DNA from: SIG480 sp045537045
GTDB lineage: Bacteria; Bacillota; Clostridia; Oscillospirales; JAAYXM01
Direction: 5' to 3'
Assembly: GCA_045537045.1 (NCBI GenBank)
Contig: JAZSOS010000049.1
Location: 1-64,000 of the forward strand
DNA: 64,000 bases
Positions 45,041-52,918 of the stretch are shown piece after piece. Every line of letters starts with the position of its first letter. Positions within the stretch are counted from its first letter, which is position 1. The notes under the pieces are model-generated. The model did no database searches and was not told the origin of the DNA. It saw nothing but the letters and a program-made list of their open reading frames with translations. A program made the position numbers and the translations under genes.

Positions 45041-45625
45041 TTATATTGCGGGTGCGACTGTTGCACCCCACTTATCAAAATATTTTTGCTTAATTTTCTT
45101 TTTTACATCATAGAATGCCTGACGCGAAAGATTGAACTCGCGCTCTATCTGTGTCGGTGTATATCCCTTTAAAAGTAGAGAAACGATTTCTGTTTGCTTT
45201 TTTGAAAGCTTGAGAGATAGAATCCGTTTAACCCTCTGCTTGTTTTCCTCTTCACGTTCCAGTTGGTCTTGTGCTTCTTCCAAATCTTCAAAAGGATTAA
45301 CACCAATGTAATTATAAAGGCTTCTTTTTTCGTCTTGTTCTGCAGAATAGTCTGCATCAAGGCTGACGGTTTTCCGGGTTGCTTTTAGTTTTGCATAATT
45401 GCCAAGCTCTGAACGTATATCCCATTTGCAAATCGTTACTACACTATATTCTTGCAACTCCGGTTTTCTGTGCCATTTTTGAATGCCTTTTAAATAACCT
45501 ATGGCTGCAATGTCGTAGAAATCCGAAACTGAATATCCATGCAAGCGCAAGAATGTATAAATATAATTATGATACTTTTCTGCATCAAGTCTTTCTGCAT
45601 CTGTTAACGGCTGAAGTTTAAACAT
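45041..45625 (-). CDS. Sigma-70-like transcription factor
   Basis: 194 residues with a region-2-like N-terminal part (YIYTFLRLHGY, then AAIGYLKGIQKWHRKPELQEYSVVTICKW) and a region-4-like HTH at the C-terminus (SLKLSKKQTEIVSLLLKGYTPTQIEREFNLSRQAFYDVKKK). This is the layout of small phage or element sigma factors and of regulators such as those controlling late gene sets. It could direct the rightward genes of the element. No special promoter family was recognised because the visible ones are ordinary sigma-A type. Confidence 0.7.
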   Translation of the reverse strand: MFKLQPLTDAERLDAEKYHNYIYTFLRLHGYSVSDFYDIAAIGYLKGIQKWHRKPELQEYSVVTICKWDIRSELGNYAKLKATRKTVSLDADYSAEQDEKRSLYNYIGVNPFEDLEEAQDQLEREEENKQRVKRILSLKLSKKQTEIVSLLLKGYTPTQIEREFNLSRQAFYDVKKKIKQKYFDKWGATVAPAI

Positions 45626-45687
45626 GTTAGAATACTCCTTTATCTTTATTTTTGATATGTGGGCGGGTGGTGTTCCCGCCCTTTCAA

Positions 45688-46194
45688 TTAGATAACTTCA
45701 AGCTTTAATTGTGGCTGACTTGTAACCATCTGTGAGCCGAATAAATCTCTTATCTCGTCAAGCGTGAAAGTCTTATTATTACGCTTGCGGTAATTTGTGT
45801 CATGCAGATACCAAGCCGTCTTTGACTTGCTAAAGCGGAATTTTAAGTGCTTCAGTGTTTCACGGTGTGGGTATGTATTTCCCGACACCCACAGCCAACT
45901 ACCACATATTTCCACTTGCACACCCTCAAGAGAAATTAAGCGGTTTATTATCTCTCTGAACTCTTCCGGCGTTTCGTCTGTCGCTGTCTTTGCTGTGTAT
46001 GTCTTGCCGTCTGATGTGCTGTGAATGTTTTTGAGCCGTTCAAAGAGTATACCATATTCGGCATTTATTTGCTTCATATGCTCTGCATTGCCGCCTCTGT
46101 CAGGGTGATGCTCAAAAGCGAGCTTCTTATATTGCTTTTTAAGCTCTTCAACTGTCTGCGGATTATCAAACCATAACATTTCAAACCGTAACAT
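45688..46194 (-). CDS. J-domain (DnaJ-like) protein
   Basis: 168 residues with an N-terminal J domain. The helix II/III turn reads KKLAFEHHPDRGGNAEHMKQINAEY, with the invariant HPD tripeptide that activates Hsp70 ATPase. The remaining 100 residues contain a beta-rich segment (EICGSWLWVSGNTY, HLKFRFSKSKTAWYLHD) found in similar phage- and ICE-encoded J proteins. It may recruit host DnaK to replication or assembly of the element. ATG 46194 follows AAAAGGAGT. A GGGCGG/CCGCCC hairpin follows the stop. Confidence 0.82.
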   Translation of the reverse strand: MLRFEMLWFDNPQTVEELKKQYKKLAFEHHPDRGGNAEHMKQINAEYGILFERLKNIHSTSDGKTYTAKTATDETPEEFREIINRLISLEGVQVEICGSWLWVSGNTYPHRETLKHLKFRFSKSKTAWYLHDTNYRKRNNKTFTLDEIRDLFGSQMVTSQPQLKLEVI

Positions 46195-46320
46195 TTTTAA
46201 TTACTCCTTTTTATTTGACGTTTGGAGCGGTCAGTGATATAATAATGTATATGTAACCGCTCCTTTACTCGGTTCGTGTTACTTGCCTTTACAAACTGGT
46301 ACTTTGTAAGGGCATTTTTA

Positions 46321-46596
46321 TCACGCTATTGAAAATCTTTTCGATGTAGTTGTCTTTGTGAACTGTTCATATAAATCTGCGTATTTATTCTTAAATGCCG
46401 TGCTATCGAAACGAGTAGAAGTCACCTGCTTATATCGGACTTTATACTCATTTGTTGAAATCTCATCAACCTGCCGAAGCTCCATTTCTTTCTTGAGTTC
46501 GTCCTTAATGGCTTCTTGCTCGGCTTCAATCTCTTCTGCCCATCTGGTAAGCTCTTTTAGCTTTCTTACCTTCTCATTAATACTTATTGTTGTCAT
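46321..46596 (-). CDS. Unknown 91-residue coiled-coil protein
   Basis: First 50 residues are a charged helix (RKLKELTRWAEEIEAEQEAIKDEL), the rest a compact region (YKVRYKQVTSTRFDSTAF, ending KTTTSKRFSIA) resembling small phage proteins of unknown role. ATG 46596 follows AAAGGAG; the longer frame upstream lies in the control region and is discarded. It is the first leftward gene from the central control region, a position usual for early functions. Confidence 0.55.
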   Translation of the reverse strand: MTTISINEKVRKLKELTRWAEEIEAEQEAIKDELKKEMELRQVDEISTNEYKVRYKQVTSTRFDSTAFKNKYADLYEQFTKTTTSKRFSIA

Positions 46597-46813
46597 TTGT
46601 AACGACTCCTTTAATATTATTTGCTCTGGGGTGTTGCCCTTTGAGCTTGATATAAGTATACACCCATTTTGAGTGTATTTCAATTGACGGATTACACAAA
46701 GTACACACTTATTTCTTGTGTATATTGTACACTTGATATAAGTGTATGCAAAAATGGTGCTTATTGACATAAAAAGAATTGTTTGATATAATCACTTAAA
46801 AGAGGTGTATAAC
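46597..46813. promoter_or_regulatory. Central divergent control region of the element
   Basis: Separates leftward and rightward gene blocks. Near 46,647 and 46,733 the sequence TTGATATAAGT occurs twice, and TACACTCAAAATGGGTGTATA is near-palindromic. A perfect sigma-A promoter faces right: TTGACA (46764-46769), 17 bases, TATAAT (46787-46792). The repeats are likely operator sites for the small regulator at 46,814. Confidence 0.65.
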
Positions 46814-47038
46814 TTGATAAAATATAAAGTTGATGTTTTGGAGAAATTAAAAGAAAAAAATTTTTCAGCATATGTATTGCGAAAAGAAAAATTAATAGGG
46901 GAAGCAATGATACAAAAAATAAGAGCTAAAGATTTACCGTCATGGAAAACGCTTGATACTATATGCAGATTGCTAGCTTGCGACGTCGGAGACATTCTTG
47001 AATACATCCCAGACGACAAAGAAAAAACGCAATCCTAA
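46814..47038 (+). CDS. Small Cro/C1-type HTH regulator
   Basis: 74 residues of the HTH_26 type, opening IKYKVDVLEKLKEKNFSAY and carrying a compact HTH (GEAMIQKIRAKDLPSWKTLDTICRLLACDVGDIL). These act as repressors or antirepressors of mobile elements. A TTG start at 46814 is chosen because AGAGGTG lies six bases upstream; a GTG nine bases earlier has no site. It is driven by the consensus promoter in the control region and probably represses the divergent operon. Confidence 0.75.
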   Translation: MIKYKVDVLEKLKEKNFSAYVLRKEKLIGEAMIQKIRAKDLPSWKTLDTICRLLACDVGDILEYIPDDKEKTQS

Positions 47039-47092
47039 AACCTAACAGAGCGGGCGTTCTAATACCCGTATCAGGCGCAGAATTGCGTTTTT
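47024..47092 (+). terminator. Possible long terminator after the HTH gene
   Basis: AAAAACGCAAT (47024-47034) can pair with ATTGCGTTTTT (47082-47092) around a 47-base loop that itself can fold. The arm overlaps the last codons of the gene. Unusual loop size lowers confidence. Confidence 0.45.
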
Positions 47093-47253
47093 AGAGTATA
47101 ATATATTTAATATGTAAGTTTATGTGTTAGTGTGTACTATGCCGAGAAAAAGACAGTACAGGGCTGTGTTTACATTTATAACACCGTTGTTCTCTCCGGA
47201 ATACGCGGTAGCACTTCTATCCACACGTCGAGTCAAAAATTAGAACATCGAAG

Positions 47254-47287
47254 AACAAAAAAACACCCTCACCGATTAAGGTGAGGG
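47254..47287 (-). terminator. Terminator of the first toxin-antitoxin operon
   Basis: CCCTCACC / GGTGAGGG with loop GATTAA, followed on the minus strand by a T run (plus-strand AAAAAAAC). Confidence 0.85.
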
Positions 47288-47313
47288 TAAATTAGTTGTA
47301 AGCTATAAGAATA

Positions 47314-47670
47314 TCATTCGGCAATCAACTTATCTACCAAAGAAGGATCTTGCTCAATTAGATAGATTAATTTGCGTGCCGTAGGGGTTGGATTAGATTT
47401 ACCGCATTCCCAAGCTTCAACTGTGCGACAAGAAACACCAAGAACAGAAGCAAATGATTTTTGAGTCATAGAGAGTGAGATTCTAATTTTGGATACATTC
47501 ACATCAGGAAGTGATTGTTTTCTTGCGAAAGTTTCTGCGCTTGCTTTGCCTTTTTCATATGCCAAAGCTTCATTAAGACCATCCATTATACCGGAAAAGA
47601 AATCAATGTTTTTGAAATTATCTTCTATTTCTTCCATTGATAAAGAAGACTTAAAGCGTAATTCTTGCAT
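47314..47670 (-). CDS. HTH antitoxin, HigA-like
   Basis: 118 residues. A long helical N-terminal part and a C-terminal XRE-type HTH (RISLSMTQKSFASVLGVSCRTVEAWECGKSNPTPTARKL). It follows the toxin gene, as antitoxins do in HigBA modules. ATG 47670 lies five bases past the toxin stop, with AAGGAG inside the toxin's last codons. Likely binds the operator in the promoter spacer at 48,031-48,079 and represses its own operon, as HigA does. Confidence 0.83.
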   Translation of the reverse strand: MQELRFKSSLSMEEIEDNFKNIDFFSGIMDGLNEALAYEKGKASAETFARKQSLPDVNVSKIRISLSMTQKSFASVLGVSCRTVEAWECGKSNPTPTARKLIYLIEQDPSLVDKLIAE

Positions 47671-47674
47671 ACTA

Positions 47675-48004
47675 TCACTCCTTTTTAATCTCATCTACTA
47701 AGGTCTTAATCGCTTTTTTCTGTTCTGAGGTCAAATCTTCTTGCACATTCTTAGGATATGCAAAAAGCAAATATAATTTCTCTTTTTCAAAAACATCAAG
47801 ATAAATAACTCTGCCACCGCCACTTTTGCCTTTAGCATCAAGCTGTATGCGTAATTTTCGCGCACCGCCACTACCTTGTATGACATCTCCTCTTTGTGGA
47901 TTTTCGAGCAGTATGTTTTCAAGTGTTTTTAAATCATCGTCTGTTAATCCCATTGCTTTCCAACATCTATGAAAAGGCGCAGTAAAAATAAATTCTCTTG
48001 TCAT
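47675..48004 (-). CDS. RelE/HigB-type toxin
   Basis: 109 residues of the RelE/ParE superfamily. Recognisable parts are FHRCWKAMGLTDDDL, NPQRGDVIQGSGGARKLRIQLDAKGKSGGGRVIYLDV and the C-terminal KNVQEDLTSEQKKAI. Family toxins cut mRNA on the ribosome. The RK and the C-terminal basic or aromatic residues needed for catalysis seem present. It is first in the operon, before the antitoxin, which is the HigBA order. Confidence 0.85.
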   Translation of the reverse strand: MTREFIFTAPFHRCWKAMGLTDDDLKTLENILLENPQRGDVIQGSGGARKLRIQLDAKGKSGGGRVIYLDVFEKEKLYLLFAYPKNVQEDLTSEQKKAIKTLVDEIKKE

Positions 48005-48030
48005 TTCATCACTTCTTCACTTTATGATTG

Positions 48031-48079
48031 TACGGTATTATCGTAGTTATATTATATACGATATTATCGTAGTTGTCAA
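48031..48079 (-). promoter_or_regulatory. Promoter with operator inside the spacer, first toxin-antitoxin operon
   Basis: Minus strand TTGACA (48079-48074), 17 bases, TATAAT (48056-48051): a perfect consensus. The spacer contains the perfect palindrome TACGATAATATCGTA (read on minus, 48071-48057), and a near copy ending TACCGTA follows at 48047-48031. Autorepression by the antitoxin is the expected use. Confidence 0.85.
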
Positions 48080-48137
48080 GCGTTTTTGATTTTTTAATTA
48101 ATTTAATTTAATATTTTTCATTCTTCTACATATAATT

Positions 48138-48179
48138 AAAGTGTACACTATTGACATAATGTACACTTTTTGTTATAAT
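48138..48179 (+). promoter_or_regulatory. Promoter flanked by operator arms, second toxin-antitoxin operon
   Basis: TTGACA (48151-48156), 17 bases, TATAAT (48174-48179), perfect consensus. A perfect inverted repeat, AAAGTGTACA (48138-48147) and TGTACACTTT (48160-48169), surrounds the -35 box. Confidence 0.85.
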
Positions 48180-48203
48180 GGAGGTGCAAAGGAGATGAAT
48201 GAT

Positions 48204-48629
48204 ATGTTAACTATGAACGCTACAGATGTACGCAAGAATTGGAGCGAAGTATCGGATAGCGTAATCAGAGAACGTCCGAGCTTTATTAAACGCACTCGTG
48301 ACTATATGATGCTTTCCAGTCTTGAATTGATGAATGACTTGTTAGCTGCATATACTTTTACCGCTGAGAGATTTACAGAATCAGACGGTAGTATTACTTT
48401 GTCCTTAAATGAGATTGACTTAGTTGAGAACGCAGAGACCGAAGCTAAAGCAAAAGAGCAGCTTGCGAATGCCATTCTTGAATATGCTTATGATTACTAT
48501 AGTGAGTATAAGGTTTGGTCAACTGCACCGAATAGAAAGGCTCATATTCCATATGTATTTAAGGCGATTATACTCGACGATGTTAAGCAGATTGGAGAGT
48601 GTATTCAATGCCGAGATGGAAAGAACTAA
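48204..48629 (+). CDS. Phd/YefM-like antitoxin
   Basis: 141 residues. The opening MLTMNATDVRKNWSEVSDSVI resembles the Phd/YefM DNA-binding fold (M-x-A-x-x-x-R-x-x-W), with a longer helical C-terminus than most. ATG 48204 follows GGAG by nine bases; a Met three codons earlier overlaps the site. It is the first gene of a pair whose second gene overlaps its last codons by 22 bases, typical of a coupled antitoxin-toxin operon. Confidence 0.72.
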   Translation: MLTMNATDVRKNWSEVSDSVIRERPSFIKRTRDYMMLSSLELMNDLLAAYTFTAERFTESDGSITLSLNEIDLVENAETEAKAKEQLANAILEYAYDYYSEYKVWSTAPNRKAHIPYVFKAIILDDVKQIGECIQCRDGKN

Positions 48630-48826
48630 AGAGATTTTGCGAGCGGGACGGCTGGGAACTGTATAAAGACACAGACCACTACTTTTATCGCAAGCGGGAT
48701 GAAGATGGAAACATCCGCATGACAAAGGTATCAAAAGGCAGTGGAGAGATACATACTCATATGTGGAGAGAAATACTAAAGAAGCAGTTACAAGTAAGCG
48801 AAGAGTATTTCAACCGGATGATATAA
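48608..48826 (+). CDS. HicA-like toxin
   Basis: 72 residues. The MPRWKELKRFCERDGWELYKDTDHYFYRKR opening resembles the HicA dsRBD-like fold, where the GxxxxR-x-G-S-H region carries the catalytic His (here DHYF). The rest gives SKGSGEIHTHMWREILKKQLQVS. HicA proteins are mRNA interferases normally paired with HicB; here the partner looks Phd-like instead, so the pairing is odd. A strong terminator follows at 48,837. Confidence 0.68.
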   Translation: MPRWKELKRFCERDGWELYKDTDHYFYRKRDEDGNIRMTKVSKGSGEIHTHMWREILKKQLQVSEEYFNRMI

Positions 48827-48836
48827 TAAAATGACG

Positions 48837-48871
48837 ATAACCGTTATCTGTAATGGGTAACGGTTATTTTT
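48837..48871 (+). terminator. Terminator of the second toxin-antitoxin operon
   Basis: ATAACCGTTA / TAACGGTTAT perfect arms with an eleven-base loop, followed by TTTTTG. Confidence 0.88.
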
Positions 48872-48884
48872 GTTGAAAAAGTTA

Positions 48885-48913
48885 TTGACACAAATTCAAT
48901 CATATGATACACT
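48885..48913 (+). promoter_or_regulatory. Sigma-A promoter of the Hin-HTH regulator gene
   Basis: TTGACA (48885-48890), 17 bases, TACACT (48908-48913), 35 bases before GTG 48948. Confidence 0.7.
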
Positions 48914-48947
48914 GTTCATAAATTTAAAAATGAACGAGGTGGGATTT

Positions 48948-49496
48948 GTGACATTTCATGATTATATTAAAAATCATACAAAATACGGGCGCGGGAATAT
49001 AGATTTAAAAAAATGCTGTGCTTACAAGATCGACAAAATTTTAAGAGAAGAAAATTTCCCTAATCGATGCATCAGATTTAAACTTTACGGAAAAACTTTT
49101 GGTTTCCGAGCAGATTATAATCTCGATTTAGACCACGATATTCAAGCAAGCGCTGACAATTACATAGATATCTTTGATGAACTAAAACCTATGGAGGCAA
49201 GGAATCTTCTATGTTTTATGTACTTTGAATTCCGGGACAAGTATATTGAAATGTCCGAAGAGATAGAGAGACTTAAACAAAGTATAAGCGATCTCGAAGA
49301 TGTTCAAAAACAGTTAAATGACATAAAAGAGAAGCGTTCACATGCGGGAAGACCTCCTATATCAGTTAAAAAAAGACAAAGGGTTTTAGAGTTGAGAGAG
49401 CAGAAAATGTCTTTTTCTCAAATCAGTAAAGAATTGAAAATAAGTAGAGGTTCTGTTCATAAAATAATAAATGAACAAAATGGCGGAAAAGCTTGA
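48948..49496 (+). CDS. Putative regulator with resolvase-type HTH
   Basis: 182 residues. Residues about 105-135 form a coiled coil (EEIERLKQSISDLEDVQKQLNDIKE). The last 50 are a Hin/resolvase-type HTH (GRPPISVKKRQRVLELREQKMSFSQISKELKISRGSVHKIINE), resembling the C-terminus of the small recombinase at 42,611 but without any catalytic domain. The N-terminal half is not recognised. It may be a DNA-binding partner or a regulator. GTG 48948 follows GAGGTGGG; the longer frame upstream crosses the promoter and is rejected. Confidence 0.62.
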   Translation: MTFHDYIKNHTKYGRGNIDLKKCCAYKIDKILREENFPNRCIRFKLYGKTFGFRADYNLDLDHDIQASADNYIDIFDELKPMEARNLLCFMYFEFRDKYIEMSEEIERLKQSISDLEDVQKQLNDIKEKRSHAGRPPISVKKRQRVLELREQKMSFSQISKELKISRGSVHKIINEQNGGKA

Positions 49497-49640
49497 TTTT
49501 GCATATTACAAAAAGCGTTTTTATGTTATCTTGGGGATATAACACCAATAACAGCAAATAAATATAGATTTTACACAATAATGCAGTTATTTATCAAGAT
49601 GTACTCGAATTTTTATTTTCTGTATTTTAGGCTAAATATA

Positions 49641-49666
49641 CGATATATATTAGTACCTATATATCG
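49641..49666. promoter_or_regulatory. Operator palindrome before the RHH gene
   Basis: Perfect arms CGATATATA (49641-49649) and TATATATCG (49658-49666), 17 bases before the start codon. Good candidate site for the ribbon-helix-helix product. Confidence 0.65.
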
Positions 49667-49682
49667 CGCGAAAGGAAAAACT

Positions 49683-50147
49683 ATGTCAATATCTGAAGCA
49701 CAAAAACGAGCAAGTAAAAAGTATTTAAAAACACATAATAAACAGATAAAGCTATCTATGCCAATACATGAAGCAAAAGCTCTTGAACGCTATTGCAAGA
49801 AGCATAATGTAACAAAGATGGGATTGATACGCAGTCTTATACGAGCTGAAATAGAAAGAGACTTCGGGAGAGAACATCGGGATTTCGAGCTTTGGATTTC
49901 GGAAAAATGGCACGAGGCAAAAGCAGAGGGGGTTGTTACACAGGAGCAAGAAAATGAGTTGAGCAATAACAACCGTAGGAGAGAAGACATCGAAAATGCC
50001 ATTCCTTATTTGCATACACTAATGAGAGCGGGATATATTTCACTTGATGAAGACGGATATTTCAAGACTACGAGTATTCGCGATACTCCGGAAAGATTTG
50101 AAGAAAAACATAAGGCATCGTCAGGAATGTTTTTTGTTTTGAGATGA
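49683..50147 (+). CDS. Ribbon-helix-helix (CopG-like) regulator
   Basis: 154 residues. Residues about 15-60 fit a ribbon-helix-helix fold (KQIKLSMPIHEAKALERYCKKHNVTKMGLIRSLIRAEIERDF: a beta strand with alternating polar residues, then two helices). The remaining 90 residues are acidic and not recognised. ATG 49683 follows GAAAGGA by six bases. A perfect operator-like palindrome lies just upstream, so it probably represses itself. Such small regulators are common in plasmids and phages. Confidence 0.7.
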   Translation: MSISEAQKRASKKYLKTHNKQIKLSMPIHEAKALERYCKKHNVTKMGLIRSLIRAEIERDFGREHRDFELWISEKWHEAKAEGVVTQEQENELSNNNRRREDIENAIPYLHTLMRAGYISLDEDGYFKTTSIRDTPERFEEKHKASSGMFFVLR

Positions 50148-50160
50148 TGTATCAAACAGA

Positions 50161-50190
50161 TCAAAGTCATGATTAATTTCATGGCTTTGT
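50161..50190 (+). terminator. Terminator of the RHH gene
   Basis: CAAAG-TCATGA / TTCATGG-CTTTG stem with a short loop, followed by a run of T. Confidence 0.7.
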
Positions 50191-50353
50191 TTTTTTGTCC
50201 ATTTTTCAAAACCACGATGAAATCATAATTTCAACAACAAAACTCCACGCAAATCAAAACTGATGAAAATTCGCTCAAAAATTTTTTCAAACAGAGAATA
50301 TAAGAGTAGGCAATAAATTTTTGCTGAAATTTATAAGATGTGGAGTTTGATTA

Positions 50354-50974
50354 ATGAAGACAAAAGAAATAAAGACAAATGCAATTATCATCAACGAGGC
50401 AATCAATAAAGTAAAAAAAGAATTTAAGAGCGGGATTAATGTTTCTGAATTGGATATGTCCGAAATTGAGACAGTATTGGAACGTGTCAATGCGATACAT
50501 AAACCGAAAGAAAGAGAGCGGGCGCTTAGAACCTTTGACAGAGCATTAGACAGATTTGCAGAGTACATAGCGAAACATTCAACAGATGAAGGTTTCTATA
50601 CAGAGAAAACAGATAAAAACGATGTAGAATCTGAAGCTCAGTTAAAAGCGGGGCTGTACGACAAGAGGCGACCTGTTAACCAAACAGTATTTTCGGCTTT
50701 CTTATGCAATGGTGAAGACGGAAGCGAGTTTTACACATTTGAACTTGGAGAAGATGCAGGGCATCGCATTGAAAATTACACTGAGTTGCAAATCATGCTT
50801 GATGAAGCTTTTTCTCTTCTAAAAGAGGATGTAAAGCTTGTTGGTAGGTTGTACGAGAATGGATACACAATAGAAGAAAGTGCGAGGATTTCAGGTCTAA
50901 CTCCTAAGCAAGTAAGAGGACGAAGAGATAAGTATTTAAATATGAGGAAAGATATTTTACAAAAAGTTTTATAA
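50354..50974 (+). CDS. Putative sigma-region-4-like HTH protein
   Basis: 206 residues, mostly charged. The C-terminal 45 (LKEDVKLVGRLYENGYTIEESARISGLTPKQVRGRRDKYLN) read like a sigma region 4 or terminase-small-type HTH. The N-terminal part has two helical pairs with no known match. It could be a late-gene activator for the rightward block. GTGGAG with a 7-base spacing fits ATG 50354. No neighbour shares its family. Confidence 0.5.
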   Translation: MKTKEIKTNAIIINEAINKVKKEFKSGINVSELDMSEIETVLERVNAIHKPKERERALRTFDRALDRFAEYIAKHSTDEGFYTEKTDKNDVESEAQLKAGLYDKRRPVNQTVFSAFLCNGEDGSEFYTFELGEDAGHRIENYTELQIMLDEAFSLLKEDVKLVGRLYENGYTIEESARISGLTPKQVRGRRDKYLNMRKDILQKVL

Positions 50975-51001
50975 AAAAGGGCAAATCGTGTGGAGAAGTG
51001 C

Positions 51002-51214
51002 AACTATATAGTGTGAGAGTTAAGGTGAACGTGCTTCGCGAACACGATTGGAGATAAAGACGCACCTTCTTGTTAAGACCTTGCGTGGGTATTCTTTCCC
51101 GGAATGCCCTGTTACGTAGCGCAAACTCAACGGGATGAGATGCCGAGTTCCAACTCTTTAACTTTCCGTTTAGATATAGAGGAGGGGAGTAATATAGCTC
51201 CACACTATATAGTT
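51002..51214 (+). ncRNA. Structured region closed by a 14-bp inverted repeat
   Basis: AACTATATAGTGTG (51002-51015) and CACACTATATAGTT (51201-51214) are perfect complements across 185 bases. Inside, CGTG/CACG (with CTTCGCGAA loop) and ACGCA/TGCGT hairpins can form, as can AATCGTGT (from 50,983) with ACACGATT (51042-51049), which competes with the outer fold. No coding frame with a ribosome site covers it. No RNA family is recognised. The flanking bases 50,975-51,324 hold no other gene. Confidence 0.5.
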
Positions 51215-51324
51215 AGTACGAATTCGATTAACGATGATATGTCTTCCCGGCTTCTCTCCTCTTGCTATTTTTTTAATCATTTAGGATAAACAGTATTTAC
51301 CAATTAACTGAAAGGAGGTTTACC

Positions 51325-51501
51325 ATGTTAAAAGATCGAGTAAAGCACTACATAGAGATAACAGGCATTCCTAAATCAGTGTTTTGCAAAAGGTTAGGTT
51401 TTACTGTTCAGTCACTCTATTTATGGCTGAAAGATGAGCGACGGTTTTCTCTTGAGACCGAAGAACGCATAAAGAAATATCTCGCGCAGTTTAACTTCTA
51501 A
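51325..51501 (+). CDS. Small XRE-like HTH protein (58 aa)
   Basis: MLKDRVKHYIEITGIPKSVFCKRLGFTVQSLYLWLKDERRFSLETEERIKKYLAQFNF in outline: a single small helix-turn-helix of the phage type that seems complete. AAAGGAGG lies six bases before ATG 51325, a near-perfect ribosome site. It stands between the structured region and a second translated leader. A regulator of the following ATPase gene is plausible but unproven. Confidence 0.75.
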   Translation: MLKDRVKHYIEITGIPKSVFCKRLGFTVQSLYLWLKDERRFSLETEERIKKYLAQFNF

Positions 51502-51534
51502 AAAGGGAGAACAATATATAAGGAGGTGATCGCA

Positions 51535-51549
51535 ATGGAGAGAACCTAA
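51535..51549 (+). other. Four-codon translated leader (M-E-R-T-stop)
   Basis: AAGGAGGTGATC lies just before ATG 51535, one of the best ribosome sites in the window, but the frame ends after four codons. The next start (51569) has no good site and lies 19 bases after this stop. Reinitiation or leader control of the downstream gene is the likely purpose. Confidence 0.45.
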
Positions 51550-51568
51550 AACTAACCATACAACACAA

Positions 51569-52831
51569 ATGAAACAAAGGAGAGGATTTTATATAACAAA
51601 CACAAACGAAAAGATTATAACGGTTATTGATAGTCTAATGGGTTCAGGGAAGACTCAGTGGAGCATCCAGTACATCAACGCAAATCAATACGATAATATC
51701 TTATACATAACACCGTTCCTAAAAGAAGTGGAACGCATAATCACATCGACCAATAGAAACTTCAAACAGCCAATTAACAAAGGCGAAGGTAAGCTTCAAA
51801 GCATTAATGACCTATTAGAGGGACAAGAAGACATAGCCTGTACACACGAGCTTTTCAAGCACCTGAACGAAGAAAGCAAACAACGCATTAAAGAAGGTCA
51901 TTATACATTGATACTTGATGAAGTGCTTAATGTCATTGAGCCGTATGACGATGTTAAACAGAACGATATGGATTTATTAAAAAACAGTGGATGCGTTACT
52001 GTTGATGATGAGGGGTACATTGTTTGGAACGAGGATAAGAAAGATTATGATACAAAATATAATGAAATAAGAGACTTAGCGCAGAATAGAAGCTTGATTT
52101 ACATTAATCAAAAGTTGCTCTTATGGAAATATCCACCTGACATATTCACCTTGTTTGATAAGATATATGTTCTTACATATTTATTTGAAGCAAGTATACT
52201 GAAACATTATTTTGATTTATATGGATTCCAGTATGAGAAAAAGAGTGTAATTAAACAGGATACTTGTTACGCAATAGTTGACTATTTTGTGCCTGATACA
52301 ACACAGTTCAAGGAGAGAGTAAATATTTACGAAGGCATTCTCAATGATAACTTCAATCAGAAATTAACATCACTATCAAAAACATGGTTCAATGCCAAGA
52401 CCAATACAAAAACTCAAATGAAAATCAAAAATAATATATATAACTATTTTCAAAATATAGTAAAAGCTCCTGCAAGCTCTATACTATGGACTACATTTAA
52501 AGCAGCTAAGTCGAAATTAAAAGGAAAAGGATATTCGAGCAAGTTCTTAGCCTGTAATTGTAGAGCAACTAACGAATACGACGAAGCATATAATCTCGCT
52601 TATTGCGTTAATATATATCTTCATCCGGCAGTGACTCAATTCTTTTATCAAAAAAACATCAATGTTGATGAAGACTTATTTGCTCTCTCAGAGATGCTTC
52701 AGTTTGTTTGGCGATCCGCAATTCGCAAAGGCGAAGAGATAAACATATACATACCATCAATAAGAATGAGAAATTTACTGATAAACTGGTTAAATATGTC
52801 GTTGAATAACCAAGCGTTAAAGGTAGCTTAG
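51569..52831 (+). CDS. SF2-like ATPase/helicase, phage type
   Basis: 420 residues. The Walker A motif IDSLMGSGKTQW (GSGKT at 25-29) and Walker B LILDEVLN (LDEV at 116-119) are clear. The C-terminal WRSAIRKGEEINIYIP with an Arg finger-like residue fits motif VI of a SF2/DEAD-like fold, but the spacing is that of phage or plasmid ATPases whose role is not established. ATG 51569 has no ribosome site at a normal distance; see the leader at 51,535. It is preceded by a regulator and followed by a long structured region. Confidence 0.7.
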   Translation: MKQRRGFYITNTNEKIITVIDSLMGSGKTQWSIQYINANQYDNILYITPFLKEVERIITSTNRNFKQPINKGEGKLQSINDLLEGQEDIACTHELFKHLNEESKQRIKEGHYTLILDEVLNVIEPYDDVKQNDMDLLKNSGCVTVDDEGYIVWNEDKKDYDTKYNEIRDLAQNRSLIYINQKLLLWKYPPDIFTLFDKIYVLTYLFEASILKHYFDLYGFQYEKKSVIKQDTCYAIVDYFVPDTTQFKERVNIYEGILNDNFNQKLTSLSKTWFNAKTNTKTQMKIKNNIYNYFQNIVKAPASSILWTTFKAAKSKLKGKGYSSKFLACNCRATNEYDEAYNLAYCVNIYLHPAVTQFFYQKNINVDEDLFALSEMLQFVWRSAIRKGEEINIYIPSIRMRNLLINWLNMSLNNQALKVA

Positions 52832-52918
52832 GAAATCGACCTTCCTAAACTTTTCAAAAAACATAGTAATCATGCGGGTTTCGAGAAATTTTCTTTAAAG
52901 AGAGGAGGTATTAAAAAT

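Noticed and set aside
51002..51214. Retron (msr-msd) flanked by inverted repeats
   Set aside because: No reverse transcriptase gene is near; the inverted repeat alone is not enough.
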